Shown: piece after piece, positions 29,605 to 37,885 of the stretch
How positions within the stretch are numbered: the stretch's first letter is position 1
Layout of the letters: each line of letters begins with the position of its first letter
Assembly (NCBI RefSeq): GCF_021605415.1
Contig: NZ_WKEQ01000011.1
Span: 91,844-155,843, forward strand
Origin: Pseudomonas syringae
GTDB lineage: Bacteria > Pseudomonadota > Gammaproteobacteria > Pseudomonadales > Pseudomonadaceae
Length of the DNA: 64,000 bases
Direction: 5' to 3'
Translations under genes and position numbers: made by a program
The notes under the pieces: generated by a model
Databases searched by the model: none
Told to the model about the DNA's origin: nothing
The model's input: only the letters and a program-made list of their open reading frames with translations

Positions 29605-30510
29605 GTGCGCCAGCGTTATTTAGTCTTGCTCAGTGTGTTTGCCAGCCTTCCCGCGATGGCGCTGACTTACCAGACCCGTCTGGAGAACATTGAGTGGACG
29701 GTCGAAGGCGACAAATTCGAATGCCGTCTCACCCAGCCGATTACCGATTTCGGCTCGGGTCAGTTCGTGCGCCGCGCCGGCGAGCAGGCGACCTTCCGTC
29801 TAAACGCTTATAACGCGATGCTTGGCGGTGGTTCGGCGACCTTGTTGGCTGCGGCGGCACCCTGGCAGCCGGGGCGCGGCGATATAAACCTCGGTACGGT
29901 CAGGCTCGGCAGTGGCAATGTGCTGTTCAATAGCTCGCAGGCTCAGGCGGCGAGTCTGATGGGAGGCTTGATGGACGGCCGCAGTCCGGTGGTTCGCCGA
30001 TCCGGAGACGGCCGCATGTCGGAAGTGCGCTTGCTGCCAGTTAAATTCAGCAAGGCTTTCAATGAATACCAGACGTGCGTGGCGAAATTGCTGCCGCAGA
30101 ATTTCGAGCAGGTGAAACAGTCGCAAATCGGCTTTCCGGGCGAAGGCATCGAACTGGATGCCGCCGCCAAGGCCAAGCTGCAGGTCATGCTCGAATACAT
30201 GAAGGCCGATCCGACGGTGAACCATATCGAACTTGACGGCCACTCCGACAACAGCGGCAATCGCCTGACCAACCGCGAACTGTCGCGCCGCCGCGCGTTG
30301 GCGGTGGTGGACTTCTTCAAGGCCAACGGTATTCAGGAATCGCAGATCACCGTGCGCTTCCATGGCGAGCGTTACCCATTGGTGCCTAACACCAATGCGG
30401 CCAATCGGGCGAAGAACCGTCGCGTGAATGTGCACTTGGCGAAGGTGGCACCCGTCGAACAGACAGCGCCGCAAGTGAGTGCGCCTCCCAGCCCGGCGGC
30501 GACTTCCTGA
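29605..30510 (+). CDS. motY: Flagellar stator protein MotY
   Basis: A 301-residue protein. The chosen start is the GTG at 29605 (VRQRYLVLLSVFASLPAMA), which gives a signal peptide cleaved after PAMA; a run-on to 29563 adds Cys-rich codons that do not fit. The N-terminal MotY domain (LTYQTRLENIEWTVEGDKFE) is followed by a C-terminal OmpA-like peptidoglycan-binding domain (HIELDGHSDNSG, NRELSRRRALAV, NRAKNRRVNV). MotY forms the T-ring around the motor and anchors stators. A sigma-28 promoter precedes it. Confidence 0.9.
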   Translation: MRQRYLVLLSVFASLPAMALTYQTRLENIEWTVEGDKFECRLTQPITDFGSGQFVRRAGEQATFRLNAYNAMLGGGSATLLAAAAPWQPGRGDINLGTVRLGSGNVLFNSSQAQAASLMGGLMDGRSPVVRRSGDGRMSEVRLLPVKFSKAFNEYQTCVAKLLPQNFEQVKQSQIGFPGEGIELDAAAKAKLQVMLEYMKADPTVNHIELDGHSDNSGNRLTNRELSRRRALAVVDFFKANGIQESQITVRFHGERYPLVPNTNAANRAKNRRVNVHLAKVAPVEQTAPQVSAPPSPAATS

Positions 30511-30543
30511 CCTGCCGGTCATCGTCGCGCTATCGAAACAATC

Positions 30544-30580
30544 TGTCGCTTCATCGTCAGAAGCTGTCGCGCCTCTGTAA
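30544..30580 (+). promoter_or_regulatory. Tandem ArgR operator before argG
   Basis: TGTCGC-N8-CA at 30544-30559 (one mismatch) and TGTCGC-N8-AA at 30565-30580 (perfect) start 21 bp apart, the same geometry as at argF (22397-22433). They lie 60-96 bp upstream of the argG start. Confidence 0.65.
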
Positions 30581-30639
30581 ATTATCGCGTCGGAGCGGTA
30601 GACTCCTCGGCTTTCCGTATTACCCCGTGGAGTGATGGC

Positions 30640-31857
30640 ATGGCGGACGTAAACAAGGTCGTTCTGGCGTATTCCGGCGGCCTGGACACTTCGGTGATCC
30701 TCAAGTGGCTGCAGGATACTTATAACTGTGAAGTGGTGACCTTCACTGCTGACCTGGGTCAAGGCGAAGAGGTCGAGCCGGCACGCGCCAAGGCTCAGGC
30801 CATGGGCGTCAAAGAAATCTACATCGACGACCTGCGCGAAGAGTTCGTGCGTGACTTCGTGTTCCCGATGTTCCGCGCCAACACCGTTTACGAAGGCGAG
30901 TACCTGCTGGGTACTTCCATCGCGCGTCCGCTGATCGCCAAGCGTCTGATCGAAATCGCCAACGAAACCGGCGCCGACGCCATTTCCCATGGCGCCACCG
31001 GCAAAGGCAACGACCAGGTTCGTTTCGAACTGGGCGCCTACGCCCTCAAGCCGGGCGTGAAAGTCATTGCCCCTTGGCGCGAGTGGGATTTGCTGTCCCG
31101 CGAGAAGCTGATGGACTACGCCGAGAAGCACGCGATTCCGATCGAGCGTCACGGCAAGAAGAAATCCCCGTACTCGATGGACGCCAACCTGCTGCACATC
31201 TCCTATGAGGGCGGCGTGCTGGAAGACACCTGGACCGAGCACGAAGAAGACATGTGGAAGTGGACCGTCTCCCCGGAGAACGCTCCCGACAAGCCGCAGT
31301 ATCTGGAACTGACCTATCGCAATGGCGACATCGTCGCGCTGGACGGCGTTGAAATGACTCCGGCCACCGTACTGGCGACGCTGAACAAGATTGGTGGCGC
31401 TCACGGTATCGGTCGTCTCGACATCGTCGAGAACCGTTACGTCGGCATGAAGTCCCGTGGCTGCTACGAGACTCCGGGCGGCACCATCATGCTGCGCGCT
31501 CACCGCGCCATCGAATCGATCACTCTGGATCGCGAAGTCGCTCACTTGAAAGACGAGCTGATGCCCAAGTACGCCAGCCTGATCTACACCGGTTACTGGT
31601 GGAGCCCGGAGCGTCTGATGCTGCAACAGATGATCGACGCTTCCCAAACCAGCGTAAACGGTGTGGTGCGCCTGAAACTCTACAAAGGCAATGTGATCGT
31701 GACGGGCCGCAAGTCCGACGATTCGCTGTTCGACTCCAACATCGCAACCTTCGAAGAAGATGGCGGCGCTTACAATCAGGCCGACGCAGCGGGCTTCATC
31801 AAGCTCAACGCCTTGCGTATGCGTATTGCAGCCAACAAGGGCCGCAAACTGTTCTGA
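30640..31857 (+). CDS. argG: Argininosuccinate synthase
   Basis: A 405-residue enzyme condensing citrulline and aspartate with ATP. The N-type ATP pyrophosphatase loop [12 protein letters not shown] is at the N-terminus. Further signatures are [33 protein letters not shown] and the C-terminal GYWWSPER. It is transcribed alone, with tandem ArgR sites upstream and a strong hairpin downstream. With argF in this window it covers two consecutive arginine biosynthetic steps. Confidence 0.96.
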   Translation: MADVNKVVLAYSGGLDTSVILKWLQDTYNCEVVTFTADLGQGEEVEPARAKAQAMGVKEIYIDDLREEFVRDFVFPMFRANTVYEGEYLLGTSIARPLIAKRLIEIANETGADAISHGATGKGNDQVRFELGAYALKPGVKVIAPWREWDLLSREKLMDYAEKHAIPIERHGKKKSPYSMDANLLHISYEGGVLEDTWTEHEEDMWKWTVSPENAPDKPQYLELTYRNGDIVALDGVEMTPATVLATLNKIGGAHGIGRLDIVENRYVGMKSRGCYETPGGTIMLRAHRAIESITLDREVAHLKDELMPKYASLIYTGYWWSPERLMLQQMIDASQTSVNGVVRLKLYKGNVIVTGRKSDDSLFDSNIATFEEDGGAYNQADAAGFIKLNALRMRIAANKGRKLF

Positions 31858-31877
31858 GTCTTTCTGATTCAGCGCGA

Positions 31878-31912
31878 AATGGCAGCCCTGTCGCCCTGAC
31901 AGGGCTGCCATT
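31878..31912 (+). terminator. Hairpin after argG
   Basis: AATGGCAGCCCTGTC pairs perfectly with GACAGGGCTGCCATT around a 5-nt loop (15-bp stem). No long U-run follows, so termination may be weak or Rho-assisted. Confidence 0.6.
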
Positions 31913-31990
31913 CAATACGAAGTCCTGGTCTATAGGCTTGACGAGTCAGCATCCTTGATCGTTCGATCCGCCACCTCACTCTCCCCCGAT

Positions 31991-32707
31991 TCACGCCCGT
32001 CCCATCATCGTGACCGTTTTCTCGCACACATTGTAGAAAATACAAGTCGGCGTATTTAGATCCCTTTTCAAAACCTTCACTGGTTTGAAAGAAGTTTTGT
32101 CTAGAAAATTCTCTGACATGTAGTCGACCAATATGATGATCACGACAGGACCGTCCCCTTCAGGTTGTAAGATTTTTTTCAACAACGTTTCAAGTTTTGT
32201 TCTGGTCTTAAGTCGTCGCGTGTCGATGGTGTTAATACACGTGATCGAGCCGGGTAACTTTATACGATGCCGGGCTAAAAACTTTTTGACGTCACCAGCA
32301 AAAAACGGCGGATCCTGGGCGCTGGCCGGGGTTTTCGAATCGGGGCATGATTTCGTGGTTTTTTTTGAGTGTGGCGCGTTTGAGAGTTTGAAGGTTTGGA
32401 ATAATCCGTCTTCGTCCATTGGGTCGGGATTTATGGGGTCTTCGTTTTCCGCAGCGTTAAAAGCTTTTAGAAAGGCCTCGTCCGTTTCGAAGTCAGAAGG
32501 GGCGTACAAGGATCGATAGTTGAAATTAAGCGTCAGGAAAAAAAGCAGCAGTAGATAGAAAGGGAAGCTGATCAGGAACCATATGTAAATTTCACGCTCG
32601 TTGTTATCCAGAAAGGGCAGCGAAGCCGCCGCCGATCCCTCAGAAATAACCGCGAAGATGGCGATAACGGTCATTGGGTTAGTGATTTTTTTTGTGGTTT
32701 TGAACAT
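31991..32707 (-). CDS. Unrecognised two-span membrane protein, AT-rich
   Basis: A 238-residue protein with base composition clearly more AT-rich than its neighbours. Two hydrophobic segments lie at about residues 12-32 (MTVIAIFAVISEG...) and 40-62 (IYIWFLISFPFYLLLLFFLT). A short motif follows, LNFNYRSLYAPSDF, then an acidic linker (residues 75-105) and a cytosolic alpha/beta-like domain containing GDGPVVIIILVDY and TPTCIFYNVCEK. Proteins with the same front (NPxTVIAIFA ... LYAPSDF) occur scattered in other bacteria from memory, without known function. The gene stands alone between argG and an orphan response regulator. Horizontal origin is inferred from composition. Function is unknown. Confidence 0.7.
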   Translation of the reverse strand: MFKTTKKITNPMTVIAIFAVISEGSAAASLPFLDNNEREIYIWFLISFPFYLLLLFFLTLNFNYRSLYAPSDFETDEAFLKAFNAAENEDPINPDPMDEDGLFQTFKLSNAPHSKKTTKSCPDSKTPASAQDPPFFAGDVKKFLARHRIKLPGSITCINTIDTRRLKTRTKLETLLKKILQPEGDGPVVIIILVDYMSENFLDKTSFKPVKVLKRDLNTPTCIFYNVCEKTVTMMGRA

Positions 32708-33134
32708 CGTTTATTGCTCGCTGAATAAAGTTGGTCTTTGATTTGTTGACACTTGGAGCTGGATTGAAAAGTACGTGTCTTTAACAAAGGTTTAATTGCA
32801 AACAACAGTATCGTGTTTTTCGAATTTTTCGAATGATCCGGGCCGTGTGAAGTTGTAACGTCTGGAGGCCGACACTGCGCTTGGACGCTGTTCTGTTTAA
32901 AAGTCGGTGGTGGTGTTTAAGTTAAGCGTCGAGAAATTACATCGTTTAGCCTGCCAATAAACTGACCGGGCTGAATGACATGATTGGTAGAGAGATTTTT
33001 TGTAGGATTAATCTTTATTGCGCGTAGGAGATGTCTTTAGCTGCAAGTGTATCCAGACTTCCTTGTGCCACGGGTGAAGTGACTAGGATATTGTGCCGGT
33101 TCTAAAAATTCGAACAGCGAAACTGGACTTGCCC
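32708..33134. other. AT-rich gap without gene
   Basis: This 427-bp stretch separates the orphan membrane-protein gene from a divergent response-regulator gene. It is AT-rich compared with the flanks and contains no convincing reading frame, REP element or terminator. It presumably holds both promoters. A small RNA cannot be excluded. Confidence 0.5.
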
Positions 33135-33761
33135 ATGAATAAAGTGCTGATCGTGGATGATCACCCCGTCATTCGTCTTGCGGTGCGTATGCTGATGGAA
33201 CGTCATGGCTACGAAGTCATTGCAGAAACGGATAACGGTGTGGATGCATTGCAACTTGCCCGTGATCAAATGCCGGATATTGTCATACTGGATATTGGCA
33301 TTCCGAAACTCGACGGCCTGGAAGTTATTGCCCGTCTGACTTCAACGGCGATGCCACTCAAAGTCCTGGTGTTGACTTCCCAGGCGCCGGGTCACTTTTC
33401 GATGCGATGCATGCAATCGGGAGCGGCAGGCTATGTATGTAAACAACAGGATCTGACCGAACTGCTCAGCGCCATCAAGGCTGTGCTGTCCGGTTACAGC
33501 TATTTTCCGAATCAAGCCTTGCACACGGTGCGCACCAGCCTTGGTAACGCCAGCGAGGCCGATATGGTGGATCGTCTTTCCGGCCGGGAAATGATGGTTT
33601 TGCAGCAACTGGCGAGGGGAAAGACCAATAAGGAAATTGCCGATGGCATGTTTTTAAGCAATAAAACCGTGAGCACCTACAAGACTCGCCTGTTGTTGAA
33701 ACTCAACGCCCGCTCGCTGGTGGATCTGATTGAGCTGGCGCAGCGTAACGGTCTGGTTTGA
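33135..33761 (+). CDS. Orphan NarL/LuxR-type response regulator
   Basis: A 208-residue response regulator: receiver domain (1-120; Asp8 and Asp9, phospho-acceptor Asp53 in VILDIGIPKLDG, Thr in VLVLTSQAPG, Lys in YVCKQQD) and a LuxR-type helix-turn-helix (LSGREMMVLQQLARGKTNKE). It resembles the BvgA/EvgA group. No kinase gene is adjacent, so the cognate sensor is elsewhere. The start MNKVLIVDDHP at 33135 was chosen because the receiver begins there; a frame from 33093 adds 14 unlikely residues. It ends before a bidirectional terminator. Confidence 0.85.
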   Translation: MNKVLIVDDHPVIRLAVRMLMERHGYEVIAETDNGVDALQLARDQMPDIVILDIGIPKLDGLEVIARLTSTAMPLKVLVLTSQAPGHFSMRCMQSGAAGYVCKQQDLTELLSAIKAVLSGYSYFPNQALHTVRTSLGNASEADMVDRLSGREMMVLQQLARGKTNKEIADGMFLSNKTVSTYKTRLLLKLNARSLVDLIELAQRNGLV

Positions 33762-33818
33762 TCGCTGGGTAGTTGGCGGGGTCATGGGCGATCTGTTTCA
33801 ACTTGCCTGAAAAAGCAA

Positions 33819-33841
33819 AAAGCCTCCCGGACGGAGGCTTT
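33819..33841. terminator. Bidirectional terminator
   Basis: AAAGCCTCC-CGGAC-GGAGGCTTT between the response-regulator gene and the convergent small PA3496-like gene, with an A-run to its left and T-rich sequence to its right. Confidence 0.8.
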
Positions 33842-33860
33842 GATTTATTTGCGTGGATGC

Positions 33861-34046
33861 TCAGAGATCAAAATCGTAATCGGCCAAACGCTTTTGCAGG
33901 CGACGTTCTTCCAGCAGATTGTCGATGGTGCGACGTTTGCTCAGATTGGTTTTTGCAACTTCAACCACCGGTTCGGCGTCGTCAGCCTCTGCTTCTGTGG
34001 CAACAAAATCGTCGTCTGTTTCCAGTTGCTCTTTGCTGGTGCTCAT
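33861..34046 (-). CDS. PA3496-like small protein
   Basis: A 61-residue acidic protein with a basic centre (NLSKRRTIDNLLEERRLQKRLADY). I recognise it as the PA3496 family, named in public annotation as a putative envelope integrity protein; a biochemical role is not known to me. It is found next to nth in Pseudomonas, as here. No membrane span or signal is visible, so an envelope role is not obvious from sequence. Confidence 0.75.
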   Translation of the reverse strand: MSTSKEQLETDDDFVATEAEADDAEPVVEVAKTNLSKRRTIDNLLEERRLQKRLADYDFDL

Positions 34047-34152
34047 AAGGTTAACTCCAGGCGAGGACGGCCTTTGGCGCTCCTTATATCGATATTCCAG
34101 CGGCGGGTAAAAAAGATTTTTTCAATCGATAATCGTAAATCCTAATAGCGGG

Positions 34153-34791
34153 TCAATCGTCCGACGTTTTGTGTTTGTACTCGCACAGGTCTTCGATCCG
34201 GCAGCTGCCACATCGTGGCTTACGCGCGAGGCATACATACCGGCCATGCAGGATCAGCCAGTGATGGGAGTCGAGGAGGAATTCTTTTGGCACAAACTTC
34301 ATCAGCTTCTGTTCCACTTCAACAACATTTTTGCCCGGTGCGATACCAGTACGGTTGCTGACGCGAAAAATATGCGTGTCGACGGCCATGGTCAGTTGGC
34401 GAAAAGCCGTGTTGAGCACCACATTGGCTGTCTTGCGCCCGACGCCGGGCAGCGCCTCAAGTTCTTCCCGAGTCTGCGGGACTTCACCGCCGTGACGCTC
34501 GACCAGCAGCCGACAGGTCTCGATAACGTTCTTCGCCTTGCTGTTGAACAAACCGATGGTCTTGATGTACTCGGACAATCCCTCGACACCCAGCGCATGA
34601 ATGGCCGCCGGCGTGTTGGCCACCGGGTACAACTTTGCCGTGGCCTTGTTGACGCCAACGTCGGTCGATTGCGCCGACAGGATGACCGCGATCAACAACT
34701 CGAAAGGTGAGGAGTACGCGAGTTCAGTTTTTGGCTCGGGGTTGTCCTCATGGAGTCTGCGAAATATTTCCAGGCGTTTTGCGGCATTCAT
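34153..34791 (-). CDS. nth: Endonuclease III
   Basis: A 212-residue DNA glycosylase/AP lyase removing oxidised pyrimidines. The helix-hairpin-helix is LPGVGRKTANVVL with the catalytic Lys, the catalytic Asp is in MAVDTHIFRV, and the C-terminal [4Fe-4S] motif is C-x6-C-x2-C-x5-C (CLARKPRCGSCRIEDLC). The ATG at 34791 was selected over an upstream frame to 34917 that runs inside rnfE. It overlaps rnfE by 4 bp, so it is the last gene of the rnf-nth operon. Confidence 0.95.
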   Translation of the reverse strand: MNAAKRLEIFRRLHEDNPEPKTELAYSSPFELLIAVILSAQSTDVGVNKATAKLYPVANTPAAIHALGVEGLSEYIKTIGLFNSKAKNVIETCRLLVERHGGEVPQTREELEALPGVGRKTANVVLNTAFRQLTMAVDTHIFRVSNRTGIAPGKNVVEVEQKLMKFVPKEFLLDSHHWLILHGRYVCLARKPRCGSCRIEDLCEYKHKTSDD

Positions 34792-35306
34792 GGTCGATGC
34801 GTTTCCTCGGGGTGGAGCGACTTGCGCGTAAAGGCCTGCCAGATTGCGAGCAACAGTCCCAGCAGAATGAACGCGCCGGACATCTGGGTTGCCCACTGAG
34901 CACCATGACCCAGCCACTCACGCAGCAGGGCCAGAACGACCATCAGTGCGGCGAACAATCCGCACAGTTTCAGCCGTTCAATCCAGGGCTGACGGTAGAA
35001 ACCGTTATGTTCCAGCACGACGCACTGCAAAGCGATCAGCCCGGCATACAGGCTTGAATGTTGGTACCACGGCAAGGACAGGCGTTGCGCCGCGATCTCG
35101 GCGCAACTGGTCAGTGTGGCGGCGATCAGCACGCTGGCCAAGGTGCTGGTCATTTCTCTGAGACGCAGTGGCAACCTGCACAAACCGTAAAGCCCGTTGA
35201 CGATGGCGAACATCACCAGCATCCCCAACGCGCCAGTCAATGTGTCGCTGGCACCGAGCAGCAGCATTAACATCAAAGAATTCGACAGCGTCGCGAATCT
35301 GTTCAT
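34788..35306 (-). CDS. rnfE: Short divergent RnfE/RsxE-like membrane protein
   Basis: A 172-residue, five- to six-span protein aligning with RnfE of E. coli (231 residues) but much shorter at both ends. The family's first cluster cysteine (in LLGLCPLLAV) is replaced: the matching stretch reads LLLGASDTL (Ala19/Ser20). The second (TNCIVVG) is kept as Cys95 in IALQCVVLE. In canonical Rnf/Rsx complexes RnfA and RnfE together hold an intramembrane [2Fe-2S] cluster with two cysteines each. Assignment rests on weak similarity plus position between rnfG and nth. Confidence 0.75.
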   Translation of the reverse strand: MNRFATLSNSLMLMLLLGASDTLTGALGMLVMFAIVNGLYGLCRLPLRLREMTSTLASVLIAATLTSCAEIAAQRLSLPWYQHSSLYAGLIALQCVVLEHNGFYRQPWIERLKLCGLFAALMVVLALLREWLGHGAQWATQMSGAFILLGLLLAIWQAFTRKSLHPEETHRP

Positions 35307-35908
35307 GGCTTACCCCCGAGCAGTGCCGCGCGATGTTCATCAAAGTAGCGCAGGGCATCGTGGATGGCGTCGATCGTCGCGCGGGATGTGATTGTCGCTC
35401 CCGCGATCTGATCGAATTGCCCCTGATCCTTTTTCAACGCCCAGCCAGCGCTCACAGGCTCATCGAGCGACTTGCCGGAAAACGCTTGCAGCCAGTCATT
35501 CGGCCAGTCGCCAAGATGGCCGCCAAGCGCCGGGGTTTCAGATTGCCGTAAGGTTTTGACGCCGAGCAGTTTGCCGTTGGCATCAATGGCTATCAGCAGT
35601 TCGATGAGTCCGTCATAACCCTGTGTCTGGCTGCGCAGCAACACGGCGACCGAGCGGCCGTTTTTGCTGGCCAGATAACCGCCCGCCAATGTGCTGTGGC
35701 TCAAGGCGATATCGTGCACTGGCAGCGTTTGTTCCAGCGGCTGATTGTCATAAGCATCCGCCGGCAACATGTCCAACAGTTTGCGACTGTCGAGCAGGCG
35801 CTGCTCGGCGGCGATGTGCGGTGCGTTGCTGCGTTGCGCCCAGTAGGTCAAGCCCGTGCCGAATGCTGCGAGCAATAACAGAACAGTCACGTTTGCGGCG
35901 CGGTTCAT
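35303..35908 (-). CDS. rnfG: RnfG/RsxG-like FMN-binding subunit
   Basis: A 201-residue protein with one N-terminal membrane anchor (VTVLLLLAAFGTGLTYWA) and a periplasmic FMN-binding domain. The flavinylation motif is present as IAGATITSR, whose last Thr of AGAT is the usual covalent FMN site, preceded by SETPALGGHL. The ATG at 35908 overlaps rnfD by 4 bp. In canonical complexes RnfG passes electrons across the periplasmic side. It seems intact although its partners are altered. Confidence 0.88.
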   Translation of the reverse strand: MNRAANVTVLLLLAAFGTGLTYWAQRSNAPHIAAEQRLLDSRKLLDMLPADAYDNQPLEQTLPVHDIALSHSTLAGGYLASKNGRSVAVLLRSQTQGYDGLIELLIAIDANGKLLGVKTLRQSETPALGGHLGDWPNDWLQAFSGKSLDEPVSAGWALKKDQGQFDQIAGATITSRATIDAIHDALRYFDEHRAALLGGKP

Positions 35909-36888
35909 GGCATCGCCTGCGCTTGCCGGGCAGCGACAACACGTTCGAGCATCGGCACGCAGAGATTCATCAGCAACACCGCAAATGCCACGCCATCTGG
36001 ATAACCGCCCCATGTGCGGATCACATAGGTCAGTAATCCCGCGCCCACTCCGAACAGCAATCGTGCAAGACGACTTTTCGCGCCCGAGACCGGTTCGGTG
36101 ATGATGAAAAACGCCCCGAGCATGGTCGCGCCCGTCAACAGGTGAAACAGCGGCGAGCCATGAGAGTCGGAGCCCGAGCCGTTCCAGCACAGCAGGCTGA
36201 CGAGAAACAGGCCGGCGAGCATGCCGACCGGCGCGTGCCAGTCGAACACTTTGCGTTGCAGCAGAAACAGCCCCCCTGCAAGAAACCCCAGATTCACCCA
36301 TTCCACGCCATGCCCGCCGAAACGGCCAAACGCCGTCTGACCGGCAAACAATTCGTCCATGGTCAGGCTTTTATTGATGCGCAAGCTGTCCAGCGCCGTG
36401 GCCTGAACCCACGCATCCGGCGCCTGTCCGAAGCCGAACACATGCTGTAGCGCCGGCCACAGATCCATGCCGTGAGCCGGCCATTGAGTCATTGGTTGCG
36501 GGAACGTCACCATCACCAGTGCAAAACCGAGCATGGCCGGATTGAATGGATTTTTGCCGACGCCGCCATACAGATGCTTGCCAAGCAACAGCCCGGAGGC
36601 AATTGCCGAGACGGTCAGCCACCACGGGCAATAGGCCGGTAGCGCGGCGGCCAGCAACGTGGCACTGACCACTGCGCTGCCATCGGTCAACGTTGGCAGC
36701 CAAGGTTGTTGACGCAGGCGAGTGACAGCGGCTTCAACGGTCAATGCGGTGGCAATCGACAGGATCAGGTTGATCAGCACGCCCCAGCCGTAAAACCAGA
36801 CCAGTGCCAGCAGCCCCGGCAATGTGGCGAGGAGCACAAGCTTCATCGCCTGTTGCAGTCGCTCGTCCGCGCTCTCAAGGGGCAACAT
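35905..36888 (-). CDS. rnfD: RnfD/RsxD-like membrane subunit
   Basis: A 327-residue protein with about eight to ten spans, of the NqrB/RnfD family. Recognisable are [31 protein letters not shown] and [13 protein letters not shown]. The covalent FMN position is likely in VQATALDSL, matching the family's (S/T)GATxL motif only partly. The ATG at 36888 was chosen as the first residue of the conserved part; it overlaps the rnfB end by 14 bp. Confidence 0.87.
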   Translation of the reverse strand: MLPLESADERLQQAMKLVLLATLPGLLALVWFYGWGVLINLILSIATALTVEAAVTRLRQQPWLPTLTDGSAVVSATLLAAALPAYCPWWLTVSAIASGLLLGKHLYGGVGKNPFNPAMLGFALVMVTFPQPMTQWPAHGMDLWPALQHVFGFGQAPDAWVQATALDSLRINKSLTMDELFAGQTAFGRFGGHGVEWVNLGFLAGGLFLLQRKVFDWHAPVGMLAGLFLVSLLCWNGSGSDSHGSPLFHLLTGATMLGAFFIITEPVSGAKSRLARLLFGVGAGLLTYVIRTWGGYPDGVAFAVLLMNLCVPMLERVVAARQAQAMP

Positions 36889-37885
36889 GGGCTTCAACCT
36901 GGCGTTCGGCTTCCTGCAACCGGGCGCGGGCTTCGTCGAGGTCGGCATTCGGCGTGTCGGTTGCCCGTTCGAGTTTGCTCAGTTCGGCGCGGCGCATGGC
37001 CAGCTGGATTTTCGCCCGTTTCAGCTCCGCATCCTTCGCGGGAGGGGCAACGTTTATCGGCGCAGGCGCGGCGCTGTGTTCCAGCGCAGCCAGCGCCTGT
37101 TCGGCCGCTTCGAACTGTTGTTGAAGTACGATCAGTTGCGACTGCTGTTCGAATGTCGGCGGGTGACCGAACGCTTTCAAGGATTTATGCAGTTGTGCGC
37201 GGCTCATGGCCACGTCGATTTTGGCTTTTTTCACCGCCGCATCGGCGTTCGCCGTTTTTTGTGCGCGCACACGCTCCAACGCGGCCTGCACCGGGTTGAG
37301 TGCGGTGATTGCGGTCTGTGCTGCCCGTTGCGCGCGGGCTTCACGCTCGGCTTGTTTCTGTTGCTCTTCGCGTAGCAGTCGGGCATTGCGTCGCTCGAAG
37401 CGTTGACGTGCATGATTGCGTTTTTCCGCGCGGGCCTGAATCTGCGCAAGATCGGCCGCCAATCCACCGACGACCGGTAGCGTTCCGATCGGTAGCGGGT
37501 GCATCTCGATGCAATCCACCGGACAGGGCGCCACGCACAGGTCGCACCCGGTGCACTCGTCGATGATCACCGTGTGCATCAACTTCGCCGCACCGACGAT
37601 GGCATCCACCGGGCAAGCCTGGATGCATTTGGTGCAGCCAATGCACTCGGCCTCACGGATAAACGCCACTTGCGCAGGCGCTGAACCGCGACTGATGTCC
37701 AGCTCAAGCACGGGTATTTTCAGCAGTTCGGCCAGGGCTTGAATGGTTTCGTCGCCGCCCGGAGGACACTTGTTGATTGGTTCGCCGCTGGCAATGCCTT
37801 CGGCGTAGGGTTTGCATCCGGGATGTCCGCACTTGCCGCATTGGGTCTGCGGCAGCAGGGCGTCGATGTATTGGATCAGACTCAT
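36875..37885 (-). CDS. rnfB: RnfB/RsxB-like ferredoxin subunit with long charged tail, no membrane anchor
   Basis: A 336-residue protein, against about 192 in E. coli. It starts directly at the Fes domain (Cys16, 19, 24, 40); the N-terminal membrane helix of canonical RnfB is missing. Two [4Fe-4S] ferredoxin motifs follow (Cys81-84-87-91 and 111-114-117-121). Residues 150-336 form an Arg/Gln/Ala-rich helical tail with a repeated unit ([15 protein letters not shown] at 220-234, [15 protein letters not shown] at 290-304) recalling the repeat tail of RnfC proteins. It overlaps rnfA by 4 bp and rnfD by 14 bp. No rnfC gene lies between, as it would in PAO1. Confidence 0.88.
   Translation of the reverse strand: MSLIQYIDALLPQTQCGKCGHPGCKPYAEGIASGEPINKCPPGGDETIQALAELLKIPVLELDISRGSAPAQVAFIREAECIGCTKCIQACPVDAIVGAAKLMHTVIIDECTGCDLCVAPCPVDCIEMHPLPIGTLPVVGGLAADLAQIQARAEKRNHARQRFERRNARLLREEQQKQAEREARAQRAAQTAITALNPVQAALERVRAQKTANADAAVKKAKIDVAMSRAQLHKSLKAFGHPPTFEQQSQLIVLQQQFEAAEQALAALEHSAAPAPINVAPPAKDAELKRAKIQLAMRRAELSKLERATDTPNADLDEARARLQEAERQVEAHVAP

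Noticed and set aside
29800..31911. Open frame of about 700 codons on the minus strand across motY and argG
   Set aside because: Spans two well-supported genes on the opposite strand and the argG promoter; composition is that of an antisense shadow.
32708..33134. Possible small RNA of the CrcZ or Rsm type in the AT-rich gap
   Set aside because: No repeated CAACAACAA or AnGGA motifs and no terminator hairpin were seen.
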